Assembly (NCBI GenBank): GCA_022821065.1
Contig: JAJEEK010000008.1
Location: 62,001-126,000, forward strand
Direction of reading: 5' to 3'
Length of the DNA: 64,000 bases
DNA from: Candidatus Poribacteria bacterium
GTDB taxonomy: Bacteria; Poribacteria; WGA-4E; WGA-3G
Made by a program: the position numbers and the translations under genes. The notes under the pieces were generated by a model that had not been told where the DNA came from, made no database searches, and saw only the letters and a list, made by a program, of their open reading frames with translations. Shown piece by piece: positions 49,775-57,803 of this stretch (position 1 is its first letter; each line of letters begins with the position of its first letter).

Positions 49775-49793
49775 GGACGGGGTAACCTCGTCC
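49771..49793. repeat. Intergenic palindrome overlapping the stop codon
   Basis: GGACGGGG (49775-49782) and CCTCGTCC (49786-49793) pair with one mismatch, preceded by GTAGG whose TAG is the stop codon (49772-49774) of the TPR/propeller gene. It is followed at 49801 by the GGAGG of the next gene. Confidence 0.55.
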
Positions 49794-49815
49794 ATGTGCT
49801 CGGAGGTTAAAGAAC

Positions 49816-50778
49816 ATGCTTCAAGTGACCAAGCCAGAAGGTTTCGGCAACATCCAACTCGAAGAAGTACCGATGCCGACGATAAATGCGCGTCAGGTCC
49901 GGGTGGCGGCGGACACGACGTTAATCAGTCGCGGTTCTGAACTGTTCCGACGATACATCATGGAGGCGGCGGTTCCACCGTCAATCATGGGGTACTCACT
50001 CACAGGCATTGTGGAAGCCGTTGGCGCGGAAGTGAGCGACTATCGCGTTGGAGATCGCGTTATGGTTGTCGCGCCGCACGCCCAATACGTTGTCGCTGAA
50101 CCTAACGCAACGGACGGACGCATCGTACGGCTTTCTGACGATGTGAGTTTTGAAGCGGGAACTTTCCTACCACTGGCGACGAGTGCTGTCGCTTGGTCAG
50201 ATTCGTCAGGTGTCAAAGAGGGTGATACTGTTGTTGTGTTGGGCCAAGGTTTGGTAGGAAGCCTGATGATGCAAGTGCTACGCGGTTATAACCCCGAGCG
50301 GATTATCACTGTGGACGCGTTACCACTCCGATGCGAATTGTCAACGCAACTCGGTGCCCATGTATCCATCAATGCTGATGAAACGGACCCAGTTGAAGAG
50401 GTCCGTCGTCTTACCGAGGGTAAAGGTGCAGACTTGGTCATAGATTGCGTCGGTGGATACGCCGGTGTCAAATCGTTTGAACAGGCGCAAGACATGACTC
50501 GCCAGTTTGGAACTATTCAATTGATCGCGCTCTATCAGCAGGCGCCGCTTCCGTTACACTCGTCAAAAATGATGAGCAAACGTCTGGTCGCTGGTATCCT
50601 GACGAAGGAACCGCGCGCTCAGATTGCTGCACGCGCTTTGCGAAAGATAGGAAATAGCGAAATCCGCGCATCTGAGATGATGACGCACCGTTTTCACTAC
50701 ACCGAGGCGAAAGATGCGTTTGATCTCCTCTGGAACTCGCCAGGTGAGGCACTCGGAGTCCTGATAAAATGGCAGTAG
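49816..50778 (+). CDS. Zinc-type alcohol dehydrogenase-like protein (MDR)
   Basis: A 320-residue MDR enzyme with a GroES-like N-terminal domain (ADTTLISRGSELFRRY, GYSLTGIVEAVG, DYRVGDRVMV) and a Rossmann domain with VVLGQGLVGSLMMQVLRG near 147 and VTVDALPL. As at 42047, the catalytic-zinc residues of classical alcohol dehydrogenases are not in place (SRGSEL and APHAQY). It overlaps the next gene by 10 bases. Together with 42047 it suggests a set of related sugar or aldehyde oxidoreductases; GGAGG at 49801 precedes the ATG. Confidence 0.82.
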   Translation: MLQVTKPEGFGNIQLEEVPMPTINARQVRVAADTTLISRGSELFRRYIMEAAVPPSIMGYSLTGIVEAVGAEVSDYRVGDRVMVVAPHAQYVVAEPNATDGRIVRLSDDVSFEAGTFLPLATSAVAWSDSSGVKEGDTVVVLGQGLVGSLMMQVLRGYNPERIITVDALPLRCELSTQLGAHVSINADETDPVEEVRRLTEGKGADLVIDCVGGYAGVKSFEQAQDMTRQFGTIQLIALYQQAPLPLHSSKMMSKRLVAGILTKEPRAQIAARALRKIGNSEIRASEMMTHRFHYTEAKDAFDLLWNSPGEALGVLIKWQ

Positions 50779-51344
50779 GTAGTCTTTCACGAGAAGTCGA
50801 GTTTCAGACAGAATTGCGCGGTATACCCCTAACTTTTTATACAACGTGGGGACTTTTCTCACCCAAAACGGTTGATGCCGGAACGCACCTATTGATTGAA
50901 CACCTTGACCTCCAAGACGGTGAGACGTGTCTTGATCTCGGTTGTGGGTACGGTGCTATCGGTATCACGCTTGCGAAGTGCGTTCCAACGGGAACCGTCT
51001 ATATGGTAGATAAAGATTTTGTGGCTGTTGATTATGCTCGCAAAAACGCGAAACAGAATGGGTTACAGAACTGCCATGTCCTCCTGAGTAACGGGTTTAG
51101 CCATCTCCCTGATGTCCAATTCGATCTTATCGCTTCCAATCTACCCGCGAACGTTGGTAGGGAACTTCTAAAAATTTTTCTCGTAGATGCCAAGAAGCAC
51201 CTTAAACCGAATGGACGGCTCTACGTTGTCACGATTTCGGGGCTCCGGGAGTTTATCAAGCGCAATTTTAAGGCGGTTTTCGGGAATTACCGGAAGGTTA
51301 AACAGCGTCAGACGCATACAGTCGCGATGGCGACTCGAGCGTAG
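50769..51344 (+). CDS. Class I SAM-dependent methyltransferase (RsmC/PrmA-like)
   Basis: A 191-residue methyltransferase with the SAM loop CLDLGCGYGAIGITLAKCV near residue 55, an acidic VYMVDKDFVAVDYA after it and SNLPANVG near 120, in the position of the NPPY/NPPF substrate motif but lacking the aromatic residue. The small, single-domain layout is like the C-terminal half of 16S rRNA methyltransferase RsmC. It overlaps the dehydrogenase upstream, so it is translationally coupled. Substrate (rRNA, tRNA or small molecule) is not determined. Confidence 0.83.
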   Translation: MAVGSLSREVEFQTELRGIPLTFYTTWGLFSPKTVDAGTHLLIEHLDLQDGETCLDLGCGYGAIGITLAKCVPTGTVYMVDKDFVAVDYARKNAKQNGLQNCHVLLSNGFSHLPDVQFDLIASNLPANVGRELLKIFLVDAKKHLKPNGRLYVVTISGLREFIKRNFKAVFGNYRKVKQRQTHTVAMATRA

Positions 51345-51422
51345 CATTTTTCTATTCTCATGTCAGGAAACAACACGCTTAGACGGGGTTTGTTACGACT
51401 GTCGGATAGCACCACAAAAGAT

Positions 51423-51452
51423 TTGACAATATGCACAGCCATCAGGTATAAT
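51423..51452 (+). promoter_or_regulatory. Promoter of the transglutaminase-like gene
   Basis: TTGACA (51423-51428), an 18-base spacer and TATAAT (51447-51452), followed by a leader of about 70 bases and AAAGGAGA before the ATG at 51528. Confidence 0.7.
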
Positions 51453-51527
51453 TATAATATTATAGACAAACAATAACCCAAAAACATCTTTCCCAATTCA
51501 ACAGAATCCCAAAGGAGAACATAAGAG

Positions 51528-53348
51528 ATGGCTCGTTTTAGTTTCGTGTTAGCGTTCATCGCGTGCGTCGGGATGTCCGTTAGTCCCCTCTTCGCGCAAG
51601 ATGCAGCTATAAATGGTGGAACCGTTCGAGGTCAAATTGTTGATACCACCGACAAGCAGAACCCAATAGAAGGCGTTGATGTCAGGATTGTTGGTACAGA
51701 TGGCACAGAATACAAAGCAATAACAGACGCTAACGGCGATTACGTCCGAGCAGGCATCCCCGCAGGTCGTTACCTCATCAGTATCTTTAAAGACGGATAT
51801 GGCGATCGCCTCGGAAAACCGGTTACAGTTGTCAATGGTGGTGACCATTATGTTCCTCTTAAGATGACCAAAAAGTCGGGGGTTGCTACTTTCCTCCAAA
51901 GGTTCGGCGTCGGACAACAGGAAACCTTTAAGGACATACATAAGGACATCCCTGAGATTATGGCAGAAAATCCGAATGAGCATTGGTACAACCTCACCTT
52001 GATGAACAACAAGATCGGCTATGTGCATGTATCTACTGATAAAACCGAGTACGAAGGCGAAGCGGTGGATCGGAACAAGATTGACATGACCATGAATTTT
52101 AAGGCACTCGGGACGGATATAACGATAGAGATCACCCGTGTTGAATATACCGGTGCCGATTTAATGCCCCGCTACTTCCTCTCTACCTCCAATGAATCGG
52201 GATTAAAACAGATAGAAGGACGGATTGTAGATGGCACTGCCTACATTAAAACGACGCTCAACGGTGAAACCACTGAAGTAGAGATACCTGTGCCACCCGA
52301 TACAATTTCTGAACACACAGGTGTGGAATCGCTCTTCAAGAAAGGTCTTAAAATAGGCGACAAACGGAACTTCCACATTTTCAGTTTTGATCTCTTGAAG
52401 CCCGTGAAGACTGAGATTGAAGTTGAAGGACAAGACACCTTAACCTATCAGTCGGAGGAAAAACAGGTTTATGTTTTGCGTCAAACGTTGGATATGATGA
52501 ATGGGATCACAGCGAAAGTTTGGCTTGATACCGATGGCGTAAACTATCGAACAGAAATTCCGATGATGGGATTCACTATGATAACGGCGAAAACGGATAA
52601 GAAAACTGCGCTTAGAGGGATCGAAGAGATTGATGTCGTTTTAAAAACGCGTATTCTTCCGTCCGGAGGGCAGCCGACACGGAACGCGAAGCACTTTGAA
52701 GCGGATGTCAAATTGACATCAGGTAGCCTCCGTAATGCCATCATGTCTAATTCCCGACAAAAATTGGAAGTAAGCGGTAAGAATGTCGGTAGGCTTTCGA
52801 TTCAAGTGCCGACGATCGCAGCGGAGGATTGCCCCGCTCTACCGCTTCAGAGTGTTGAGGATGAATTCCTTGGCGCGAGTGCTTATATTCAGACCGATGC
52901 ACCGGCGATTCGTGCGAAAGCGCAGGAGATATTGGATGGAGAGGTTAATTCGTGGCGTGCAGCAGAAAAATTGTGCCAATGGGTTCATACCGCTATGACC
53001 GAGAAAAAAATGAGTGGTGGCTTCGGCTCGTCGCTAACGGCATTGGAATCGCGCTCTGGGGATTGTACGGAACACACAGTGCTTTTCATCGCATTGGCAC
53101 GCGCTGCGGGGATTCCGGCACGCATCTGTTCGGGGGTCACTTATGCAAAGGATGCTTTCTACTACCATTTCTGGCCCGAAGTCTATGTCGGCACCTGGGT
53201 ACAGATGGATCCGACATTTGGGCAAAACATTGCCGATGCGACGCATATCCAACTTGGCGGCGGTAAGCTGGAATCGGATAACCTCATGGAATTCGCTGAA
53301 GGCGTTTTCCGGACGCTCAATCAACTTGAAATTACCATCGTTGAGTAA
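51528..53348 (+). CDS. Exported transglutaminase-like protein with a carboxypeptidase-regulatory-like domain
   Basis: A 606-residue exported protein. After a signal peptide (about 1-23) come a CarboxypepD_reg-like beta-sandwich (about 29-95, VRGQIVDTTDKQNPIEGVDV), a long middle region, and a transglutaminase-core cysteine peptidase domain from about 440. Its triad is C513 (SGDCTEHT), H547 (YYHFWPE) and D561 (MDPTFG). Such domains cut or crosslink peptides or act on cell-wall stems. It heads a set of genes for a vWA/BatA-like protein, an Omp85 protein and a polytopic membrane protein. Strong promoter and Shine-Dalgarno. Confidence 0.85.
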   Translation: MARFSFVLAFIACVGMSVSPLFAQDAAINGGTVRGQIVDTTDKQNPIEGVDVRIVGTDGTEYKAITDANGDYVRAGIPAGRYLISIFKDGYGDRLGKPVTVVNGGDHYVPLKMTKKSGVATFLQRFGVGQQETFKDIHKDIPEIMAENPNEHWYNLTLMNNKIGYVHVSTDKTEYEGEAVDRNKIDMTMNFKALGTDITIEITRVEYTGADLMPRYFLSTSNESGLKQIEGRIVDGTAYIKTTLNGETTEVEIPVPPDTISEHTGVESLFKKGLKIGDKRNFHIFSFDLLKPVKTEIEVEGQDTLTYQSEEKQVYVLRQTLDMMNGITAKVWLDTDGVNYRTEIPMMGFTMITAKTDKKTALRGIEEIDVVLKTRILPSGGQPTRNAKHFEADVKLTSGSLRNAIMSNSRQKLEVSGKNVGRLSIQVPTIAAEDCPALPLQSVEDEFLGASAYIQTDAPAIRAKAQEILDGEVNSWRAAEKLCQWVHTAMTEKKMSGGFGSSLTALESRSGDCTEHTVLFIALARAAGIPARICSGVTYAKDAFYYHFWPEVYVGTWVQMDPTFGQNIADATHIQLGGGKLESDNLMEFAEGVFRTLNQLEITIVE

Positions 53349-53379
53349 CAACGAAAACTGAGAACTGATGACTGAGAAC

Positions 53380-53434
53380 TTTAACCAACAACTCGACTCA
53401 GTCATAAATGTTAAGGCACGAGTTGTTGGTTAAA
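53380..53434. repeat. Perfect 16-bp inverted repeat before the BatA-like gene
   Basis: TTTAACCAACAACTCG (53380-53395) and CGAGTTGTTGGTTAAA (53419-53434) are perfectly complementary around 23 bases, ending five bases before the ATG at 53440. Upstream lies a CTGAGAACTGATGACTGAGAAC simple repeat. The hairpin could terminate transcription of the transglutaminase gene or hide the next start codon. Confidence 0.75.
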
Positions 53435-53439
53435 ACTCT

Positions 53440-55728
53440 ATGGCATTTCTGAACCCGCTTTTTCTTTTCGGACTCCTCGCCGCTGGTATCCCGCTAATTA
53501 TCCATCTCTGGAATCGTCGTCGTGTTGTGACAATTGACTTTAGTAGCCTGATGTTCCTTATGGCGGCGCATCGTGAAAACGCGCGTCGATTCCAACTCAA
53601 GCATCTTCTGATCCTGCTTTTGCGGATGGCGATCATTGCCCTGATTGCACTCGCCTTAGCGCGCCCGTTTCTGACGCTTGGATTGCCGGTCGCGTCCGTA
53701 CGCGCCAAAACCGATGTCGTTATCGTTTTAGATAACTCTTACAGCATGGCGTACCAAGACGTTGACGGTATCAGGTTTGAAAAAGGGAAGGCTTTAGCAA
53801 CTGATATTCTGGGGACGCTGCGGCACGGTGACAGCGCAGCACTGATTTTAATGTCAGACGTTCCGAATCCGATCTTTCGGCAACTAACACCAGATATCGG
53901 AAGTGTTGTGGCGGCGATTAACGATGCGGAAGTCTCTTACCGTGCGACAAACGTTCAACCGAGTCTCGAACTTGCACACGAAATTCTCGCTGCGTCGGAA
54001 CAATTGAACAGAGAACTCTATCTCATTTCAGACTTCGCAAAAAACGGTTGGGAGAACTGGGATAGGCTCCTTAATCGTTCTGGTGCGCGTGTTTCTCTGA
54101 TACCTGTCGCTGAAGGAGAGTCGCATAACACAAATATTGAAGAGATTCATCCATCGAACCAACTAATAGGCGTATATTTGCCGTTCCAATTAAATGTGAC
54201 GACCGCGAACCATTCGGTCGCACCATTGGCACGGAGCATAATAACGTTGTTTATTGGAAGCGAGAAACAGAAAACTGTGAGTTTTTCAGCGGCAGCTAAC
54301 GAATCACTGAATACGAGTTTAACATACAATTTTTCTACACCTGGAACACATACGGGTTATTTTTCATTAACATCGGATCGGCTTAATATTGACAATCGGC
54401 GGTACTTCGCCTTGGATGTTGTCGGTGAAGTGCGTGTGCTTTGCGTCGGAGAACAGACCGAATACCTCACATTGGCACTAAATCCAGATAAAAATAGCCG
54501 TCAGCAATCGGTTTCCGTCAGCAATCAGCAAAGAGATTTTCTTAACGCCTCACCGACAGCCGACAGCCGACAGCTAACAGCCGATACAATGATTCTGCCG
54601 ACGCAATGTACACCTAATCAATTTGAGAGTTTCCCACTTGAAGATTACGATGTTATCATCTTAGCGGATGTGCCGAAGATGACACGTCAAACCGATGCGC
54701 AGCTTCAAGCGTTTCTCCGGCACGGCAAAAGCGTCATCGCGTTTGTAGGTAGTGGCAGCGAAGCGGAGAGTTACAACCAATTTAGCGATGTTTGGATGCC
54801 TGCTGAATTCGGGGGTATACTGAGATGGACACCGCCACAGCGGGTTCGTACGTACCAAGAGACGCATCCTATATTTGACATTTTTCAGAGCGAAGGATTT
54901 TCTACACAGTACGCACCGCAGTTTTACAGTGGTGTGGTGCTGCGTCCTACGCCTGAATCAAAAGTCATCGCACGTTTCGGCGATGATACACCTTTTCTAA
55001 TTGAACGGAGCGAGGGGACAGGTACTGTCCTTTTCTACAACGGTGGACTATTTGCGCAGCGAAACGGCACTCCTAATGCTGGTGCCGGACCTTCCAGAGC
55101 AACGACTTATACAAATGATCTGCTTGTTAATCCGTATTTCCTTCCAATCCTACAACAGAGCGTGCTTTATGCAGCGACGGCCAATAACAATCTTTTAGCA
55201 TGGGAAGGACATATCGGCGACACCTATACAGCGAGTTATCCGCAAAGTGGCGGTGGAAAAGCGTCTATTCGCCTAAAGAGCATAGGTGGCGAATGGAACG
55301 ATGCTACCTCAAAACCTGATGCATCCGAGATAGATGATAGCATAGTGGTGCCAATTGCTGAAGATGGTACACTGCGGTTCCAAGACATAGAACGTCCCGG
55401 TATCTATCAGGTTGAGGTGCAAACGCAAAACAGAATCCAACGGGATTTCTTTGCAGCTAACGTTGACACCACCGAAGGCGACTTAACAAGGATTCCATTG
55501 GAACGAGCCGCAGCGCGAGTCGGTGCCCAAACAGCAACAGATCAGGAGACCGATGGAGTAGCGATAGAAGCCGACGCTTACAATATCAATCGACACGGTA
55601 GGGAAATTTGGGGCGAATTGCTGATCTTAGTTGTTTGCCTTATGCTTCTTGAAAGTTATCTCTCGAACCGGGGGACTCACTCGCTAATGGGACCGGACGA
55701 AAATGCGCTGATCGCAGGTGAAGTATAA
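53440..55728 (+). CDS. BatA-like vWA membrane protein, carrying an in-frame repeat
   Basis: A 762-residue inner-membrane protein with the BatA N-terminal double-TM hairpin (FLNPLFLFGLLAAGIPLIIHLWNRRR), a vWA domain with MIDAS DVVIVLDNSYSMAYQD near residue 92, a long periplasmic part, and a C-terminal membrane segment (LLILVVCLMLLESYL). BatA proteins act with AAA+ MoxR and DUF58 partners in envelope quality control; those partners are not adjacent. A foreign block, SRQQSVSVSNQQRDFLNA then SPTADSRQLTADT, is inserted near residue 355. The start lies five bases after the hairpin and no clear Shine-Dalgarno is seen. Confidence 0.83.
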   Translation: MAFLNPLFLFGLLAAGIPLIIHLWNRRRVVTIDFSSLMFLMAAHRENARRFQLKHLLILLLRMAIIALIALALARPFLTLGLPVASVRAKTDVVIVLDNSYSMAYQDVDGIRFEKGKALATDILGTLRHGDSAALILMSDVPNPIFRQLTPDIGSVVAAINDAEVSYRATNVQPSLELAHEILAASEQLNRELYLISDFAKNGWENWDRLLNRSGARVSLIPVAEGESHNTNIEEIHPSNQLIGVYLPFQLNVTTANHSVAPLARSIITLFIGSEKQKTVSFSAAANESLNTSLTYNFSTPGTHTGYFSLTSDRLNIDNRRYFALDVVGEVRVLCVGEQTEYLTLALNPDKNSRQQSVSVSNQQRDFLNASPTADSRQLTADTMILPTQCTPNQFESFPLEDYDVIILADVPKMTRQTDAQLQAFLRHGKSVIAFVGSGSEAESYNQFSDVWMPAEFGGILRWTPPQRVRTYQETHPIFDIFQSEGFSTQYAPQFYSGVVLRPTPESKVIARFGDDTPFLIERSEGTGTVLFYNGGLFAQRNGTPNAGAGPSRATTYTNDLLVNPYFLPILQQSVLYAATANNNLLAWEGHIGDTYTASYPQSGGGKASIRLKSIGGEWNDATSKPDASEIDDSIVVPIAEDGTLRFQDIERPGIYQVEVQTQNRIQRDFFAANVDTTEGDLTRIPLERAAARVGAQTATDQETDGVAIEADAYNINRHGREIWGELLILVVCLMLLESYLSNRGTHSLMGPDENALIAGEV
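54495..54587. repeat. CAG/CTG-type repeat inserted in frame in a coding region
   Basis: About 93 bases inside the BatA-like gene. The middle ATCAGCAAAGAG..TTTTCTTAAC...TCACCGA matches the inner part of the element at 10066-10243, and both ends are made of GTCAGC/ACAGCCGAC subrepeats in inverted orientation. Translated, it gives the low-complexity PTADSRQLTADT-type stretch. Confidence 0.7.
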
Positions 55729-57779
55729 TGGAAACCAATTTTGGGGATGTTGTGTGTCTGCTTGGAACTTTCTGCTTAATCGTGATGTTCGGTATCGGTG
55801 GACAAGTAGAAATTTCATCAGCATCCGCTGATGCGACACAGCAAACCATGGTAGATAGGAGAGAGAAAACACCTGCTTCAGAGAACCGAAGGTTGGGTTT
55901 AGGAGATGAGGCGAATATTGTACGCAGCCTCATTATTAAGGGTAATCATTCATTTTCGGAACAGCAAATTCGGGCGTTGATGTGGACAGATGTATGGGAT
56001 GTTTATGACGCTTCTGTTCTGGAAGCGGATTTTGAAGCGATCACTGATTTTTATAAAAAGAACGGATACCAATTCGCGCGTATCGTTGAAGCACAGAATT
56101 ACGTCAAAAAATTCGAGGACGGTGTCTATCTCGGTTTTGAGATTAATGAAGGCATTATCGGCAGCATCACGGTCTCCGGTAATACACAGACCAGAGAGCA
56201 TGTCGTGCTTCGCGAACTGTTGTTTCAAGAAGGCGATGTCTATATAGAGGCGGATAAGACAGAAAGCGAACGTATTCTACGACGGAAGGCTTATATCGGT
56301 TCAGCCAAGATTGAACCGCACTGGAATGCGAACTCGGACTCGGTAACAATTCACGTTACAATTACAGATTTGTGGGCCCTTACCGGGGCATTTGATCCGC
56401 TCCCTGTCATAAACCCGGAAGGCGGAACGTTTCTTTTAGCAGCTGAAGATTTCAATTTGCTCGGCTCCGGTCATTTTGCGCAATTCCGTTATGAAGCGGA
56501 TATAGAAAACGGAGAAGATACGCAGCATTTCGTTCATAGTAGGTATCAAATACCCAGACTTTTCAATTCACACTGGAGTTTCGATGGAGAATTTGCGCAG
56601 CGTTTGGAAGGAAACACATGGACTTCCTTCTTAGAACGTCCGCAATATGTTTTTCTTTTGAAACGTCCACAATATACTCTGAAAAGCCGTTGGAGTGCAA
56701 GTCTCCTCGTCTCCGAACAGACGCATCGGAAACGGTGGTACAAGAAAAGTGTGAAAACAGATATCTTTGAGCGAAATCTACAGACAGCACACAGCTCTAT
56801 TTTCCGCTATTTTGGGGATCGGCACCGACAAAATTATGTAGGTCTCTGGGCAGAATCACAACGTTCAAGACACGGACGTATTGAAACCTTCGGAGAATCC
56901 GAGGCAGCCCCTGCTGATCGAGACATCAAACGTGTTGGCATGACTGTCGGACGGAAACGCATCGCTTACCACAAAACCCGATTTCTTAGGAAAATGGGGC
57001 AAGAGGAAGATTTTGTTAGCGGTTCACAATACGCCTTCAATATAGGATATGCCTCGCCATTATACGGCTCAGATCGAGCAGAATCTCACGCACGCCTTAC
57101 AGTGGAATCAGCATGGATTCGAGACGACCATATCCTGAGTACCACCGTTATAAATCTCAGTACAGACTTTACAACACGTATTGAGCGTTCTAAGGTTGAA
57201 CTTCAGACCTCATGGTATTATATAGATGTGTTCAATGCTGGCAACGACATCTATACGGTGGATAAAGGGTACCGTAAAAACGGATTCTTTGATTTTCATC
57301 AAACGGTTGTGGCGCAATTTGCAACAGAGATGCAGTTCGGATGGAGTGGTGAAGACCAAGTGATCCTTGGAGCCAACAGCGGGCTACGTGGCTATAATCC
57401 GCAGCAGTTCGATGGAGAAAAAATGATGCTCGCCCGGTTTGAAAGTCGAACGCTGTGTGGCGGTACGCTCTTCAGTAAAATTGATGATGGGCTCGGTGCT
57501 GTCGTTACGTTTATCCTTAAACCGTTTATTAAACGTCCCGTTAAAGTCGGACTCGTTTTAAGTGCGACTGCTTTTGCCGATGTCGGTTACATCTGGAACG
57601 GGACACGTTCCTTCAAATTAACCGAACCGAAATCGAGTGTAGGCTTCGGTTTGCGCGGCAGTTTTTCTCGGTTAAGTGGTCCGAGCATCTTCCGATTGGG
57701 ATTGGCGTTTCCACTGAATCTACCGTTCGCAACGGGTTTGGAGCCGCGCCTCTTTTATGGTTTTAATCAAGCCTTCTAA
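55728..57779 (+). CDS. Omp85-family outer-membrane protein with POTRA domains
   Basis: A 683-residue protein: N-terminal signal segment (about 8-28), then POTRA-type domains (SLIIKGNHSFSEQQIRALM near 65 and GSITVSGNTQTREHVVLREL near 145, the latter a clear POTRA), then a beta-barrel that ends in the phenylalanine FYGFNQAF. LGANSGLRGYNPQQFDGEK near 555 is the LRGY/VRGY motif of the Omp85 barrel lid. Such proteins insert or secrete outer-membrane proteins, so the organism is diderm. The ATG overlaps the previous stop as TAATG, so it is coupled to the BatA-like gene. It is probably not the essential BamA, which has five POTRAs. Confidence 0.85.
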   Translation: METNFGDVVCLLGTFCLIVMFGIGGQVEISSASADATQQTMVDRREKTPASENRRLGLGDEANIVRSLIIKGNHSFSEQQIRALMWTDVWDVYDASVLEADFEAITDFYKKNGYQFARIVEAQNYVKKFEDGVYLGFEINEGIIGSITVSGNTQTREHVVLRELLFQEGDVYIEADKTESERILRRKAYIGSAKIEPHWNANSDSVTIHVTITDLWALTGAFDPLPVINPEGGTFLLAAEDFNLLGSGHFAQFRYEADIENGEDTQHFVHSRYQIPRLFNSHWSFDGEFAQRLEGNTWTSFLERPQYVFLLKRPQYTLKSRWSASLLVSEQTHRKRWYKKSVKTDIFERNLQTAHSSIFRYFGDRHRQNYVGLWAESQRSRHGRIETFGESEAAPADRDIKRVGMTVGRKRIAYHKTRFLRKMGQEEDFVSGSQYAFNIGYASPLYGSDRAESHARLTVESAWIRDDHILSTTVINLSTDFTTRIERSKVELQTSWYYIDVFNAGNDIYTVDKGYRKNGFFDFHQTVVAQFATEMQFGWSGEDQVILGANSGLRGYNPQQFDGEKMMLARFESRTLCGGTLFSKIDDGLGAVVTFILKPFIKRPVKVGLVLSATAFADVGYIWNGTRSFKLTEPKSSVGFGLRGSFSRLSGPSIFRLGLAFPLNLPFATGLEPRLFYGFNQAF

Positions 57780-57803
57780 GTTCTATCAAGAAACGGCACG
57801 CAT

